DNA from: Solen grandis
Taxonomy: Eukaryota > Mollusca > Bivalvia > Adapedonta > Solenidae
DNA: 64,000 bases
Direction: 5' to 3'
Assembly (NCBI GenBank): GCA_021229015.1
Contig: CM037783.1
Coordinates: 10,549,324-10,613,323, forward strand
Shown piece by piece: positions 43,801 to 58,800 of this stretch. The notes beneath the pieces are model-generated. The model saw only the letters and a program-made list of their open reading frames with translations. It was not told the origin of the DNA and did no database searches. The number at the start of each line of letters is the position of its first letter. Within the stretch, counting starts at the first letter, position 1. The position numbers were made by a program, and so were the translations under genes.

Positions 43801-46800
43801 TTAGGTCTGGTTTTTTTTTATTTTATTTTACATGAAACGAAAGTTAAAAAAAGGGAAATATTTTTTCTAAAAGTGGAGAGGTAAAAAAACCTTTAGGGTC
43901 GTCTTTAAAAAAGAGGGTCTGTCAGGAGACCAGAAACGTAACTATTTCTTTTTTTTGCCTTACACAAGATTTCGAGATCTGGAGAGTTAGAGATATTCTA
44001 CTTTACTGAAGCCACCAGTATAATTTTACTAACATTCTAGTTTTCCTTATTTCAAATCAAAGTATTTTACATTTTCTTATCTTATTTAATCATTTAACCA
44101 TCTCCATCAAATACTATAATTCATTTGTCTATCTGATTATTTAGTCACAAACAGCTCATGCTGTGACCCAAAAATTACAATATTTGCCATGTTAAATGGT
44201 CACAAGACATTCTGTTATAATTGATTCTTCATAAGACATTTAAACTTTTAATTTATTAACTAAAACAATTAAATGCCAATATCTGTCCTATTAAAAGTAC
44301 TAGTCATTTATTACAAATCAAAGACAACAGCTAGTGTGAAGGTCAATACATACCAGCCAAGCACCGGGTCAGTATTCCTACTGGTAGAAGAGGATCTATC
44401 ATTGACAACAGACGGGCGGGGGAGGGGGTATACTGAACCAGGAATGGAGTGTATGCTGCCATTATACCATCCGGCATTCGGACCTGGTAGGATGCAGCCC
44501 TCAGAGCAGTGGAGATGACGAGGTTCCCACCCGCACTGTCACCCGCAAAGCAGACCATCTCTCCAGTCCAGCCTGTCACAGTACATATTATTATTTGACC
44601 CCTAACTTCATAATTGTCATAATTGACTGACACTGTAGCTCAGTGTTGTGTTCAGGTGGTCTGGGGTTCGTATCCCAGCCGGGGCACTACCAACGGTGAG
44701 TGCATCAAACCAAAGACATATAAAATTGGTATCAATTGCACTTCTTGCCTGGCACTCGGCAAAGTGGGGAACTCAGAGTATTCAGTACTGGTTTACCCAG
44801 GAACTTGTCTCCAATGCATTAGTGCTATACACTGGGCACATAAAAGATCCAAGGGGATTATTCACAAAATGAGCTTGGGTATTGCACCTGGACTCCCTTA
44901 TATCCAACTACTGTCTCTTCCGATGCTATCTTTTCAGCAAAAAATAGGACCCATAAGTGGGAAATCCTTGACCGTAAGGTCTAAAATATGGCTATAATAA
45001 TTAGAAAATGATTGCTAGCGATTACAATATAAGAAGAAAGATTGATAGGATTTGTTTAAAATTTGAGCTACAATACTGTAAGAACAAACAGAGGAGATCC
45101 TGATCTGGGTCTGCTCTGTTCGCTAATGTGTCAAAACAAGTCTAACATTCCAGTATCTTGTATCACACCATGTTATGTCACATAAAACTAAAAACAGTCT
45201 TCAGTCTGAAGAGGTCTTGAATGGGAAAGGTAGAAATATGTAGCACTAAGCCTGATTTATCCCCCAGGCAAATGGGCATTAGCCTTAACATACCCAATAC
45301 AAATATATAGGAAAAGATTTTAATGACGAAGAAAATCCAAATAGGAATGAAACTGGACAGAGTCATTTACAAGAGAGAGAGAGAGAAAGAGAGAAACATA
45401 CCAAGTCTTTCAGGGTTCTTGAGGGCCCAGGCGTAAGCATAGAAACACTCCTCTAGGGCTCGTGGGAAAGGATGGTCCGGCGCCAGAGAGTAGTCCACGG
45501 ACAGTATAGGAACCTCAAGTTTGGAAGCCCACACACGCAAGTAGTTCTACAACACAGGGATTGCCAGGAATAAACAAAGGTTTCAAAGGTAGAAAGGAGT
45601 GGCTAGAACTTGATGGGGTAATGGCACATCAGACCATCATAATGGTGATGATGGAAAAGAAACTTTCTGCTTTATTCAGCATTAAAATCAATGTACTTAA
45701 TTTTCTTCAAATACCAATAAACTTCCTACATTATTAACTGAACATAATGTTCAAATACACCTTACTTTCTGTCAAGCAATTCTAATTTAACTCCTCTTTT
45801 TTTGGACAGCTATGCTTATCTAAAAATACATGTACATTCTTTGCATAATGGCAAATTTCACTTTTTTACAGTCAGGTGATATGTAATTTATTGTATTTCT
45901 ATAAAACTATTTGTACAGTTCCACAATATATCACAAAACCTGTTTACTTGTCAACAAGTACAATTTTCACACAACAGTCAAAAACTAGAACTATCACTGA
46001 AGGTGATAAATATCCCCACAGAGTGCTTCAACACAGAATATGAAGCCTTATCAATTAGACAAGACATTTTTTGCTACAGTTGAAAAAGGGCCATAACTGT
46101 GTAAAATACTTACAGATTTTGCCATATATGGCTTTCATTTATTTGAGATAAAGTAAATCTAAATCTGTTCCTCCAGCCATGGGTTATTGACTGGACAAAT
46201 CTAACAGATTGACCATCATACAAGCTCATTCCTATATATTCCCCCTTCCCCACCCTAATTTTTGTTGGGGTATGATATAAATTTCAAAAAATTAGAAAAA
46301 TAACTAAAATCCTTCTTCCCATTACAGATTTCTATAATTATGGAGTGAAAGAGAAGCCTAAATGTATTGAGTAATGACCAACCTCGTGAGATTGTGAGGA
46401 CTGGGCAACAAACCCTCCACCATGACAATGGAACAACAGTCTCTGTGACTTCTGCAATATGGTCGCTTTGGCGCTCCCAGTCTTGGGCTGGAATCTCCGG
46501 CGTGTTACTTGCTGTAAGAAACATAGCCATAAAGCTAACTGAAGGTAAATCTAAATTACTGAATCAGTCAAACCTTAAAGTTTAAGCAATTATATTACAA
46601 TGTATAAGGGGTTACTACTCAGCCTCGATAGTAAGTGCTGCTGTCACCTTCCTGTGACATCCCTTTATCATCAGGATGAACACAAGGAGACAGTGGTAAT
46701 GCGCTGGACTGCTAACCTAGGGATCCTGGGTTCAAATCCGAAGAGGAAACTTGAAAAACTTCTGGAACACTTTTCAGTGTTCCATGCCTAACTAGAAGTC

Positions 46801-49800
46801 TAGTGCTGGTTCATCCAGACAGTGGTTAAAGGGCCTCACGTGTATCTGTGCTATACATCAGGTATGTTAAAGAACGAGGGGGTCTATTCAAAACAAGCTA
46901 GGGTAGCGCATCCAGATCCCTTGTATCTACACCTGTCTCTGTGTGTAGGTGCACCTGTCTAGAGGCGCTAAGGTAGGACAACCCTGACAGTAAAAGTCCA
47001 AGAGAACATAAGTCAGAGGTGCTGGGCCTTAAAGGTGTTCTCTGTCAATATCCGCAACATCATACAAAATTCACCTGAGCGCAAATGCAAAACAAACAAA
47101 AGAATCTGAATTACTGGAACAGACTAATTAGAACTCAATTCTATACAACTTTTTAAAAATGACCCTTCGTCTTTTTGTCACACAACAAAAATTATACATG
47201 TATTACATGTACACATATTACAAAATCAACTGTTCATAAAGAGCTTATACATAACAGATGTTCTATAAACAGCAGTAATCTAAGCTAATCAACTGGCACA
47301 GCAATATGACACATCTGGTATATGAAAACCACAGCAATGGGAAACCCAGCTGATGTAATGGGATCTTTTCCACACACATATATAATGTTATAGACAACAA
47401 TATTATAATATGTAGATATGATCCATAAGTTCTAGTTTCTAATTAATCGGAGTAATAAATCATATTTTTTCTTTGTAAAACAGCATATAGGACTTAAGGA
47501 CTGACCCTCACAAGAAATTCCAAAGTGAATATAAACTCCAGCTGCAGACTGCAGTACAGTACAGATTGGGCTCTTACCATTCCTTCTCTCACAGCATGGG
47601 AGATAAGCCTGACATTGACAGGGGAGGGGCCTGTATGAGCACAGGGCGGGGTTATAGTTACTAGCTCCGCCTCTTCCTCAGTGCTGCCATCTAGTGGTAA
47701 ATCAAAGTTCTCTGGAGGTAGGGAGATAAGTTCGCTGACTTCTACATGCTGGAATGTCATTGACCTCAATTGCTGAAATGAAAAAAAATGTACATTGACA
47801 TTTCTTGATTTTGCACCTCGCTGTAATATAAAATCAACATATTTTGCTCATTGTGTATCTATTTCGTAATATATAATTTCTTTTTTTTTTTTAATTTTCC
47901 TAATGCACAGGAAAGAAATATTACAACACACTACATGTGTATTTGCACAATGATTTTATCAACTACTTTTTATATATATTTTCTTACTTTTATTAATTTA
48001 CAATTACTAATGGCCAGGCCAAAACATTTCATTACAATGCTATAAAGCTACAAAGAAAATACTGAACACACACTGTTTACAGGTCAATTAATTTCTGTAC
48101 CAAAAATTCTATTTAAACAAAAAACTCATTTTTCTTTCTGCCTTGCATTATTTATATTAAAGCCTAAATTTCAAAGGAAAGGTAAATTACTATTATGATC
48201 TCTTCTCTAAAACATTAATAAATATGTATGCTTCAAACATATGTTAAAAACATTTATCCAAAGATGAAATTCTTTGAGCATATGTTGAAGCAAACAAATA
48301 ATCTTTCCAGTTTTCGTTAGGAAATACACTTAAGTATTTCACTGCAGCTCAAATAATATCATGACATTAATACATGAAAATCTAGATTCTTCCTTCTCTG
48401 TCATAGATAGAAGCCTCAACACCCATCTGGCATTTATCCTTTACATGCAAAGATTAAGTCAATAATTTCTTTACTGTCCCAAAACTCATGTCATCTAAGT
48501 CACTAAGCTCTCATACGGGAGCATTAAAAAAATCAATGTCCTTTATAATGGCCTGCACTTGTGACGTCGTGTGTTGAACAGTAGGCCGACCATACCTTTT
48601 GTCATCGCATATACTCTGCCTGTCATCACAGAAGCGTTTACAACATTTGTATATCAGAGATTTACATATACTCATTCCATTCACTACTCGTTCCAATATT
48701 TTTGTTTTTGTTTATATCGGTGACTTCCCAATGTTAATACTATTCTTTGCTCTAATGTAATGTTTTCTGACCTTTTCTTTGGTGACAATATCTCCATTGG
48801 CATAAATAACAAACATTTGAATTACTTTTCACAAAACAAAGCCAATCAAAACAAAAGATGGAAATGACCTTGAGACAAAAGTGAATGACATCATCTGATT
48901 AAGGTGACTTTTTTCAACCGATTTATATTCTAAATTTTCAAGAACAAGCCAAGCAACATCCAAAAGATTACACCTGTCGCAGATAAATAGAACAGGGTTG
49001 CTATAGCAACCAGTATCTAGTTCACCATATGGCCTACCTTACTGTAATGATGCATGAATGAAGGAATATTGTTGATGATTATATCGTACACAAATCAGGA
49101 TGACTGGTATATTTGTGACTAAATTACAGCACATGTCCACAAATTTATAAACCCTCATAGTGTAACATCAATTTACAAAATAGTTTTTTTTTCTTTATCA
49201 TTTAAAAAATAATTCTATCTATTTAAACTCATTCAGAAACTGTCAAATTTGAGATAAGATATTCAAGGAAAGAAAAAAAAAGGCAGAAAATAGCCCTACA
49301 CGCTGAAAGTATACAAAAAAGATTTCTATACCTATCTTCTAAAGAAACTCTTTGAAATGCTATGACACACCACCCTTATGATGCAGCTGAGATTATTGAA
49401 ATCAGTGTAAGTCAAAATAAATACAGAGACAGTCATAAAGAATAATGTTTTTAATTCCTCAGGCCTCCTTTTGACAAAAGTGTAAAGGTGATCCATCCAT
49501 AAAAATGATAATTAAATAATAATCATGTCCCATCAAATACTTAAAAAGACCAGTGCAGATGCAAGCATCCAATGACTTAAGAGTTATAGCTCTTTTGCTT
49601 AAGACTATATAGGTTTGCATTACTATAAAATTCATGTTAACATTTGATGGACCATGATCACAATTTAATAATTAATGGATTACCTTAAATGATAATCTAA
49701 TCTTTATTGGATAGCTGATTCTACCTATCCATGCTAGAATGTGCCAGTGGACTATGTGCAGTATAGACACCAAAACTATAAGGGAGATAGGGGTTGTCCA

Positions 49801-52800
49801 TTGTAAGACAATTAGAAGTCTAGAAATAAAATGATAGTGATAATATGTGAAAAAATATATATTGCATCAAAAATAGCAGATTGTGCAATCTAATATTCAC
49901 ATACTACACATATGCTCATTATCTCCAAGAGTGCTTTCCATACAATCACAGGCAATAGTTATTCAAACCTAAACAAGGTAATAAAAAAGAAACTTGGAAC
50001 TTAAATGATGTCTGCTTGTCACAGATGACTGATAACTGTACAATAAGCAAACTTCTATACTGATATGATACATTTAAGGTTAACTTCTTAACTTCAAAGT
50101 AAACAAGAATTGTTTCACATCCAAGCGTTCTCCAATTATTGATCGGAAACAATTTTCACATTCGACATCATTGTGACCTTGACCTTTGACCAAATGACTC
50201 CAAAATCAATAGGGGTCATCTACTAGTCATGACCAATAACCCTATGAAGTTTGGGGAATGTGTGCCCAAGTGTTCTCCAGTCATTGATCGGAAACAAAGT
50301 GGTCTACTGACGGACCGACCAACAGACCGACCTTCCAATCAACATTTGCAAAACAATATGCCCCCTCTTCTTTGAAAGGGGGCATAATAAAGACAAACTG
50401 TTGACACAATGGTTTGTATGTGGTATACTTAAAGTGTAGGGAATATGTTGTTGTTTTTCTATACTTTCAAATGATGAAGAATACCTTCTCAATAATTATA
50501 AGAATGAATTTTATTATCTATAATATCTACAGATTCTGGTTGAACTTTACAATTTAATTTAAAATAATAAATGGACTCATATTCAATCTAAACCAAAATC
50601 CAACTATTTACCCATTTCATCTCATATTTTATTCAAAGAACATTAACGGATATTATTCATAAACTGAAGGAACTCATGTTAAAACATAAAAGCCCTCAAG
50701 ATAACTTTTGATGTGCAGGACAAAATGTAAACATTTAAAACTATTTCCATTGTACTTTAGGTATAGTACTTTAATTCTTATCCCGAATTCTCATGCATAA
50801 ATGTAAATGTCAAGACATGAATAAAAAAAAAAACAAAAAAAAAAACAAGATTACTCACTACTATGAATGAAAAATGTTTGTTTCAGTACATACTTACCTT
50901 CATTGTCAGAGGGTGCAATTCTATGTGGAATTAATCACAAAGTTAATGAGTTAATGGAAATGAAGCTACAGCTAAATATAGCCACAAGCAATACAATCAT
51001 GTGCTGCTTCTCTACAGTGGTCAACACCGTAATAATACTGCTGCAAACTTCAGTATCTATTTTTTATTTTATCCTATGGCCTACTTGTGTTACATGCAAT
51101 TTTCTAAATTGTTTAGTAATAAAGGAAAACAAGAGGCCCATGATGGCCCTAAATCGCTCACCTGAGATAAAAAGGTTGACCCAAGGAACATCTGTACCAA
51201 TTTATTTTAAAATCTGGCCAGTAGTTTTGAAGAAGATGATTTTTAAAGTTTTCATATTTTTTTTTTCTTTTTGTTGCCATGGCAACCAGAGTTCTACATG
51301 GATCAAGTTTATTTTAGCAACTTTTGTGAAGGTTGACCCAAGGATCATCCCTGCCAAGTTTAATCAAATTCTGTCCAGTGGTTTCAGAGGAGATGTTGTT
51401 TAAAGGTTTCTCTATATACATATAAGGCAAATAAGCCCCGCCCCTGGCGGCCATGTGTTTTTACAGATCGGAATATTTTAGCAACTTTGGTAGAGGTTGA
51501 CCCAAGGAACATCTGTACCAATTTATTTTAAAATCTGGCCAGTAATTTTGAAGAAAATGATTTTTAAAGTTTTCATTTTTTTTCTTCTTTTTGTTGCCAT
51601 GGCAACCAGAGTTCTACATGGATCAAGTTTATTTTAGCAACTTTTGTGAAGGTTGACCCAAGGATCATCCCTGCCGAGTTACATCAAATTCTGTCCAGTG
51701 GTTTCAGAGAAGATGTTGTTTAAAGGTTTCTCTATATACATATAAGGCAAATAAGCCCCGCCCCTGGCGGCCATGTTTTTTTACAAATCGGAATAATTTT
51801 AGCAACTTTGGTAGAGGTTGACCCAAGGAACATCTGTACCAATTTATTTTAAAATCTGGCCAGTAGTTTTGAAGAAGATGATTTTAAAGTTTTCATAATT
51901 TTTTTTCTTTTTGTTGCCATGGCAACCAGAGTTCTACATGGATCAAGTTTATTTTAGCAACTTTTGTGAAGGTTGACCCAAGGATCATCCCTGCCAAGTT
52001 TAATCAAATTCTGTCCAGTGGTTTCAGACGAGATGTTGTTTATAAGGCAAATAAGCCCCGCCCCTGGCGGCCATGTTTTTTTACGGATCGGAATAATTTT
52101 AGCAACTTTGGTAGAGGTTGACCCAAGGAACATCTGTACCAATTTATTTTAAAATCTGGCCAGTAGTTTTGAAGGAGATGATTTTTAAAGTTTTCAAATT
52201 ATTTTTCTTTTTGTAGCCATGGCAACCAGAGTTCTTCATGGATCAACTTTATTTTAGCAACTTTTGTAGAGCCTCACCCAAGGAACATTCCTGCCAAGTT
52301 TCATTAAATTCTGTCCAGCGGTTTCAGAGGAGATGTCGTTTAAAGCAAATTGTTGACGACGGACGACGGACGACGGACGACGCACAACGACGGACGCCGG
52401 ACGAAGGGCGATCACAAAAGCTCACCTTGAGCACTTTGTGCTCAGGTGAGCTAAAAATAAAGGATATTCGTATGTTAATGAAAACAGTAAAAACAACACA
52501 ATACATGTAAATATCAAAATGTAAATAATTATAGGTTCCAAAGAAAATCAGGTACATCTATGTACACGTCTTGGACTAATGGACATAAAGCAATCTTGAT
52601 GAAAAGGATGAGTTAAAAACAACAACATGAGTCATTGACTTTTTACTAAGTATTTAAAATAAAATAGATATAAAAAAAAGAATATTATTAACATTGTTCT
52701 GCAAATTATAAGATATACAAACTAGAAATATGGACATGTCAGGGATTGAAAAAACAAACAAAAAACAAGAAATGTGTCCAGAGGACACAGATGCCATATT

Positions 52801-55800
52801 AAATTCCATATTTTTCCTAAACAAGAGCCCATAGTTCTGTCAATGTCAACAGTGATGCGCATGTTCATGTCCTGAATAATATATCCATGAAGTTTCAAAT
52901 CTGTAGTACAAATACTTTCAGAGTTTCACAAGCATAAATTTTATATTTTTAAAAAAAACCCGTTAGAAAATACCCTGGTGCATAAGTTCATGTCCTGAAT
53001 AATATATTCATGAAATTTCAAGCCTGTAGTACAAATACTTTAGGAGCTATGTGTGTCACAAAGTTTTGGAACGGACGGATAAAGGCAAATCTTTATCCCC
53101 CCCCCTTTTGTCTGAGGCATAAAAAAACACTGGACAGGATTAAAGAGTCACAGGTGACTCATTATGATTTGTATATACTTTTCTTAGCAAAATCCAGTGC
53201 AGAACTCCAAGAGGCTTGGATATATCTTTATAATAGGTAGAATAATGTTAAATTATCTTTTCTAAAAAGATACAAAAGCTGTGTTTACATAGATGCAGCA
53301 ACAATATACACCGCAGACATATTAATCGCTTCTTATAAGAATGAGTTAGTTATATAAGTAATGATTTTAATGATGAAATGTAAGCAGTAAGAAAATTGTG
53401 CAAAAAAATATTCTTTATATTAAACTCTCTATGACAAATAACCCAACTGTAAACTTCCTTTTTAATGCCCAATTGACCTTATTCTCCATGAAAAAGGGTC
53501 AATATATTAAACAGTATCAACAGAAAAAAACAGGTATCATCTCAACCCCACCCATAAAAGGCTTTTTATTGTCATCAAGCAATTGAAAATCTTATTTACT
53601 TATTTTAGAACTATGCTAACAACTGTTTAGATTAATTTCATCATAATATTTGCAAAATTTTATCAGTATTTGTCTCATGAGAGGAAAGAATGGGTAATTA
53701 AAAGGGTGAAGGGCCTATATGGGGAGGGGCGATAAGTTAGGGGAATACAGTATGGTAAAGATTAGAAATGTAGAAAATCATCAAGAAATGTGAGTAATAA
53801 AATGGACTTACATGTAGCAGTGGAGAGTCCGGGATGGACCAAAACGCCTTACAAAACTTGATGTCGGCTGTTCTGGTGATATCTACCACCTGTCGGTAAG
53901 AGATTGATTAGTATTTACATGTTCTACCATGCTCAATAATTAAATTGTACTTTCAGGCTTTACCTAAAATTTAACTGCCAAATAAATCATGTAAAATATC
54001 TTTCCCCATTTTATGTTTCAATTTCGTTTTTCAGTATTATGCATATGAGATTGGCAGCCATAATTTATTTTTACTAATTTTAAAAGTATGTCACAGTGTT
54101 CTGTTCTCTTTTGATGAAAAATCAATGATACTTTTCAGTAAAACTGAAATAATAGTATGTTTGTGCCTACATGGAAAAATCCAATGAATTCCAGATAATA
54201 TCAATTCAAACTTGTTTGGATTTTTCAATCTATTCATTCAACAATTAAACAAAGATTGACTATGCTCGATTTTAATTAGATAAGTTTGATGAAAATCCTG
54301 TTTAAATAATATGGAGGAGATGAAAATGATGTGATGAAAAAATAGATATATAAATATATATTTCAAAAGAGAAGAAATGGTAAACAATATTCAAATATGC
54401 ACATATGTGTTTTTTTTTTTGTTTTTTTTTTTTGGGGGGGGGGGGGGGGTTTAATGTCCCATCAACAGTATTTTAGTCATTTGGAGACTATGTCTAGACA
54501 AATGTAGTGCTGTCACACTGCAGTATGACACCAAATATATACATATGGCATGATACCATACACCCAGTCAGTGTATCCTGATGCAGAACCAATCAGACCT
54601 GAAACTACCCTGTATATATGCTGAGTGTCAAGTAGTGAGCAACCAGTGCTATTTTCAACAACTTTGGTATGTTGCTACCTGGGCTCAAACCCACAACCTC
54701 CCACTCTTGAGGCAAATGTCCAACTGCTCACCCACAGGGGACATTGTAGTTAACTGTATTTCAGGGCTTGGACTCTAAATACAGAGTAATGATGGCTCTA
54801 CAGTGAACATGGTAATAACTACAAGGTCAGTGTCCACACAACGTACCTGTCGTGCCCTCAAGTCCTGGTCCACCACATACTTCCCCCCATTCAAGAGGGA
54901 CGTGGCAAGCTGCATCACCTGCGATGATTCCTCGTAACACTCACTGAATGTTGCCATGGCAACCAGTACCCCTTGTAGCACCTTCTGAATGGACTCACAG
55001 AACTGGAAGACACAAACATGAGTGAATTCATTAAACAAGAGTGCCATAGTGGTCCTAGAATGCTCACCAGGGTACCATAAACCTAATTAAAACAAAAGAT
55101 TTTACCTGGTTACTTTAAGCATCAACCAGATATAAATTTCAGATAGAGGACTATGTGGCTATCATAAGTGCAAAACAAAATTTAATTCTTAACATTTGTT
55201 TTTGAGGGGAAGAGTTTTGAAATCATCAATATTAAGTATATAGGAAACTAACTGACCCCCTTGGGCCTCATTTTTAAGGGATCAAATTCAGTTTAGCAAT
55301 TATGGTAGTGGGCCATAAGGTGACCATTTTTGCCAAATGAAATTAAACTACATTTTTTTTTTTCATAGAAAAATGATGTCTCCCCAACCTCCCACCACAC
55401 ACAAACATAAACTGAAGCCCACAGTGACACATGTACAAGAGCCCTCTCATCAGGGTCTGCTTTATTTGCTTTGAAAAAGTAGTAAATCTACCATGATGTC
55501 AGTTAATACCAAAACATTAGCTCACTTTTGCAAACAGTGACTTGAAATAGGAATATATTGTTAATTTTCACATGTTAACGAATTATTAGGATGACAGGCA
55601 ACAGGTAAGCCCTGTGTGGCTAGTATACAAAAACATTTGCAGATGTTTGCGGGAATTGAATACATGGCTGATTCAAATTCATGGCAAATATCCCATCATT
55701 TAAATTCATGTTGTTTGGTATTCAATGAGTCTTGAATTACATCATCAGTATTCATGGAGTTTACAGTTAAAGAACTGACAATATTGATCAAGCTCTGCCA

Positions 55801-58800
55801 AGAGTAATGGACCTTGTGTGTGGCATTTAAATATGAGGGGAGATACAATTTTGAGTAAGAATATTAAATTTTCTGTACTGAGTATATAAGGAAACCAAAT
55901 CCCTCTCCCGAAAAGAAGTTGTTATCACAAGGTACTTTTGAAGGACAGACAACTAGTAGTATAACATACCATGACCCTTTGGGCCTATAAAAAAAGGTGT
56001 GGTAGAAAGAAGAAAGAAATGAAAAGCTAAGTGAGGAGAGAAAGGATCTATGAAAAGAAAACAGTTTATGGATTGGTGTAAAAATAATACTGAGACATCA
56101 AAAGGTTTTGGACGTAGAACATGCGGAAGATTAAGAAAAAGAGAAATAACAGTGAAAGACATAGGCAGTAACTTTGCCAGGAAGTGATTGACTGAGTTTA
56201 TAACAAAGAGAAATATTTGGCTAATACCAATCTTATCAAAATCACCTGGAATCCAAGACACCTGCCGTAGAAGCAGTCTGTGTTGAGCATTTCAACCTCC
56301 AGTAAGAGGTCATCTCCCACTGCCTGGTTCTCTTCCAAGAACAGGGCACCATCTTTGGTGTAGGAGATCAGCTGTTGTAGATACCTGCAAAACAGATTCA
56401 TGGCCACATACAGGCTTATCCATAGGGGTATATCACATTGTTCTAACACCATACTTATTATTTCAATAATTTTCTAATGTTGAGATAGTAAAATAAGTTG
56501 GGTTTGATTCTTCCTCATATTAAGCATATAGCAATTGATCACAAGCAAATGATACGCTATTTCAACACAAAAAAGGAATATTAAAATAATGAATTTACTA
56601 CTAAAAATAATACCATATTCGCCTTATGGGTTAATTGCCATAGCATTTGTTCTGGTCTAAAACAGCTACCTTTAGCAATCCAGGGATATCTTCCTAGTGT
56701 TTTGAAGGTTTACCGGTATAATTCATAATCCTTATATCATGCTACTTTCCTACGAAGAAAAAAATATTTATTGATTTTATTTTTTGTTCTGAGGATCAGG
56801 AGGTTTTTCCCAATACATCACAAGATTGTCCATTCTGAACCACAAATTGTCTCAATGACCCTAAATATTTTTTTTTTTAAAACTGTCACTTTATTCAGTA
56901 TTATTAGGTCACATGACTGCAATTTGATAAAAAAAAGGAAAATAAGATAAATGTTTCCCAAAAGAAATGTTAAAAAATGAGGCCTTTTTCCATAAAAATG
57001 TAAAATCTGAAATTTGCAAGGCTTTAACTGGATGTGGTCCAGTTTGCTTGTATGAAGTTTCACAATTTCTTTAAAACAATGGTTAACCCTTACAAACATT
57101 TCTAAACTTACAGTATCTGAACCCTCCCCCACCCTGAGCTATCAGTGCCAGTGATTCATACCCCCATATTGGCACAAGAACAGAAAAGTACATATTAACA
57201 GGGGTTGACACTAACAATGTCCCGGGATCCCAAGGACACAAAAAATTAAGAGAGACTCCAGAATTGACATGCCAGGTTTTCCAATTGGACATTTACTTTT
57301 CTGATTTCCGGTAAAAGTAAAATGAACAGACACACTTGTTGAAAACCTAGTTAATCATCATCATAAAACTTTCTTATTACTAGTAACCCTCTTTGTTGAA
57401 TCCCAACTTTTTAATCAATTATTATGTGAATAAAGCCATTATATGTCTGAATGGCATGAAAGGGACTCGTAATTTTCAGAAGGGACTCCTGAATTCCAAA
57501 GCAGGTGTTCCACTAGGATACCTGGCTAAAAAGTTTGTGTCAAATGCTGATAAGGACTAATTGATTTCTATATAGCTACTACCTATCAATTTGGTATAGG
57601 CAATAACTATGTAACTCTACTCCACATCAAGTCAATCAATTATGCAGATGCCACAATAGCAGGTTGTCCACAATATGAGTAAATCAAATTTCCCTGACTA
57701 AAATCAAATTTCCCTGATTAACGTTTTTGTATTTTACATGTAAAGTTCTGACATCTGTTGGCCCTCTCCTCCCCTACAGCTAACCCTTTCCACCTTTTAC
57801 TTTACTAACTGTAATTAAATTATGCTTTATACAAGTATTTTTAATTTTGTTTGTTTGTTTATAGGGCACATACCCCAGACAAGCAATCAGCTGGCCGAGT
57901 GTCTCTACATAGGCCTCCAGTTCCTTGAGGTAGTGTGAAGATCGGAAGAGCAAACTGTTCCTGTTCACATGGATGTGGCGACATAGCTGTAACAGGTGCA
58001 GGCAACATCTGCAACATGAACACAAGCACATGTAATGATGTATGCACTTCAATGCATTAATATAAATGCATTAATATAAATGCAGTCCTTTCAATGCTTA
58101 GCTATCAGGAAAATTACTTATGTGATCAGTATGAATCAAAGCTAAAATTCCATATACTTTAAATTATACTTACCACTAAGTAATACTAACCCTAACATTT
58201 AGGGATGAATTTTATCATTGTTGTTTCTAATAAACATTCTTATCTAATAAAAAAAAACAGTTTATTTATTAACAAATATTGTTAGTTTTTAACCCTTTAC
58301 TTCATATAGACTCATTTGGATGCATTAGCAAACAGACCAGATCCAGACCAGACAGCTCCTACAGGGGAAAATGTCATGAAATACCCCCTTCTGAATGTAG
58401 TGGTACTGTTCCCCCCAAACCAGAGAGAGAGCCCTGCCCCTAGACTTACGTTTGCAGGGTTTGAATTTATACTCGCAAAATGAGAGTGGGAAATGAATTT
58501 TGCAAGTTCAGTTTGTAGCAGCTCGCATTTTTTTGCGAGTGCAAAGTTTTGAATCCAATCAAGATCGGCATCATGTTTTCTTTATCACAGGGCCTTTTTT
58601 CCAATTTTGGGGAAAGCGCCCTAGCCCTTTTTATGGGGAAAATAGCAAGCCACTTGTTTACAACTTATTAAGGGATTTTTTTTTTACCATATTCATAAAT
58701 ATAAGCATAAACTGGTCTTGGCACAGCAAGACATTCTAGAAACTAAATATAAAGACTAATCAAATATTTTGTTTAAGAATCAATAGAGTTAAACAGAGTT

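Noticed and set aside
50867..51403. 178-codon open frame on the + strand
   Set aside because: Its second half lies inside the repeat element at 51129-52454 and its first half has no domain or exon-like composition.
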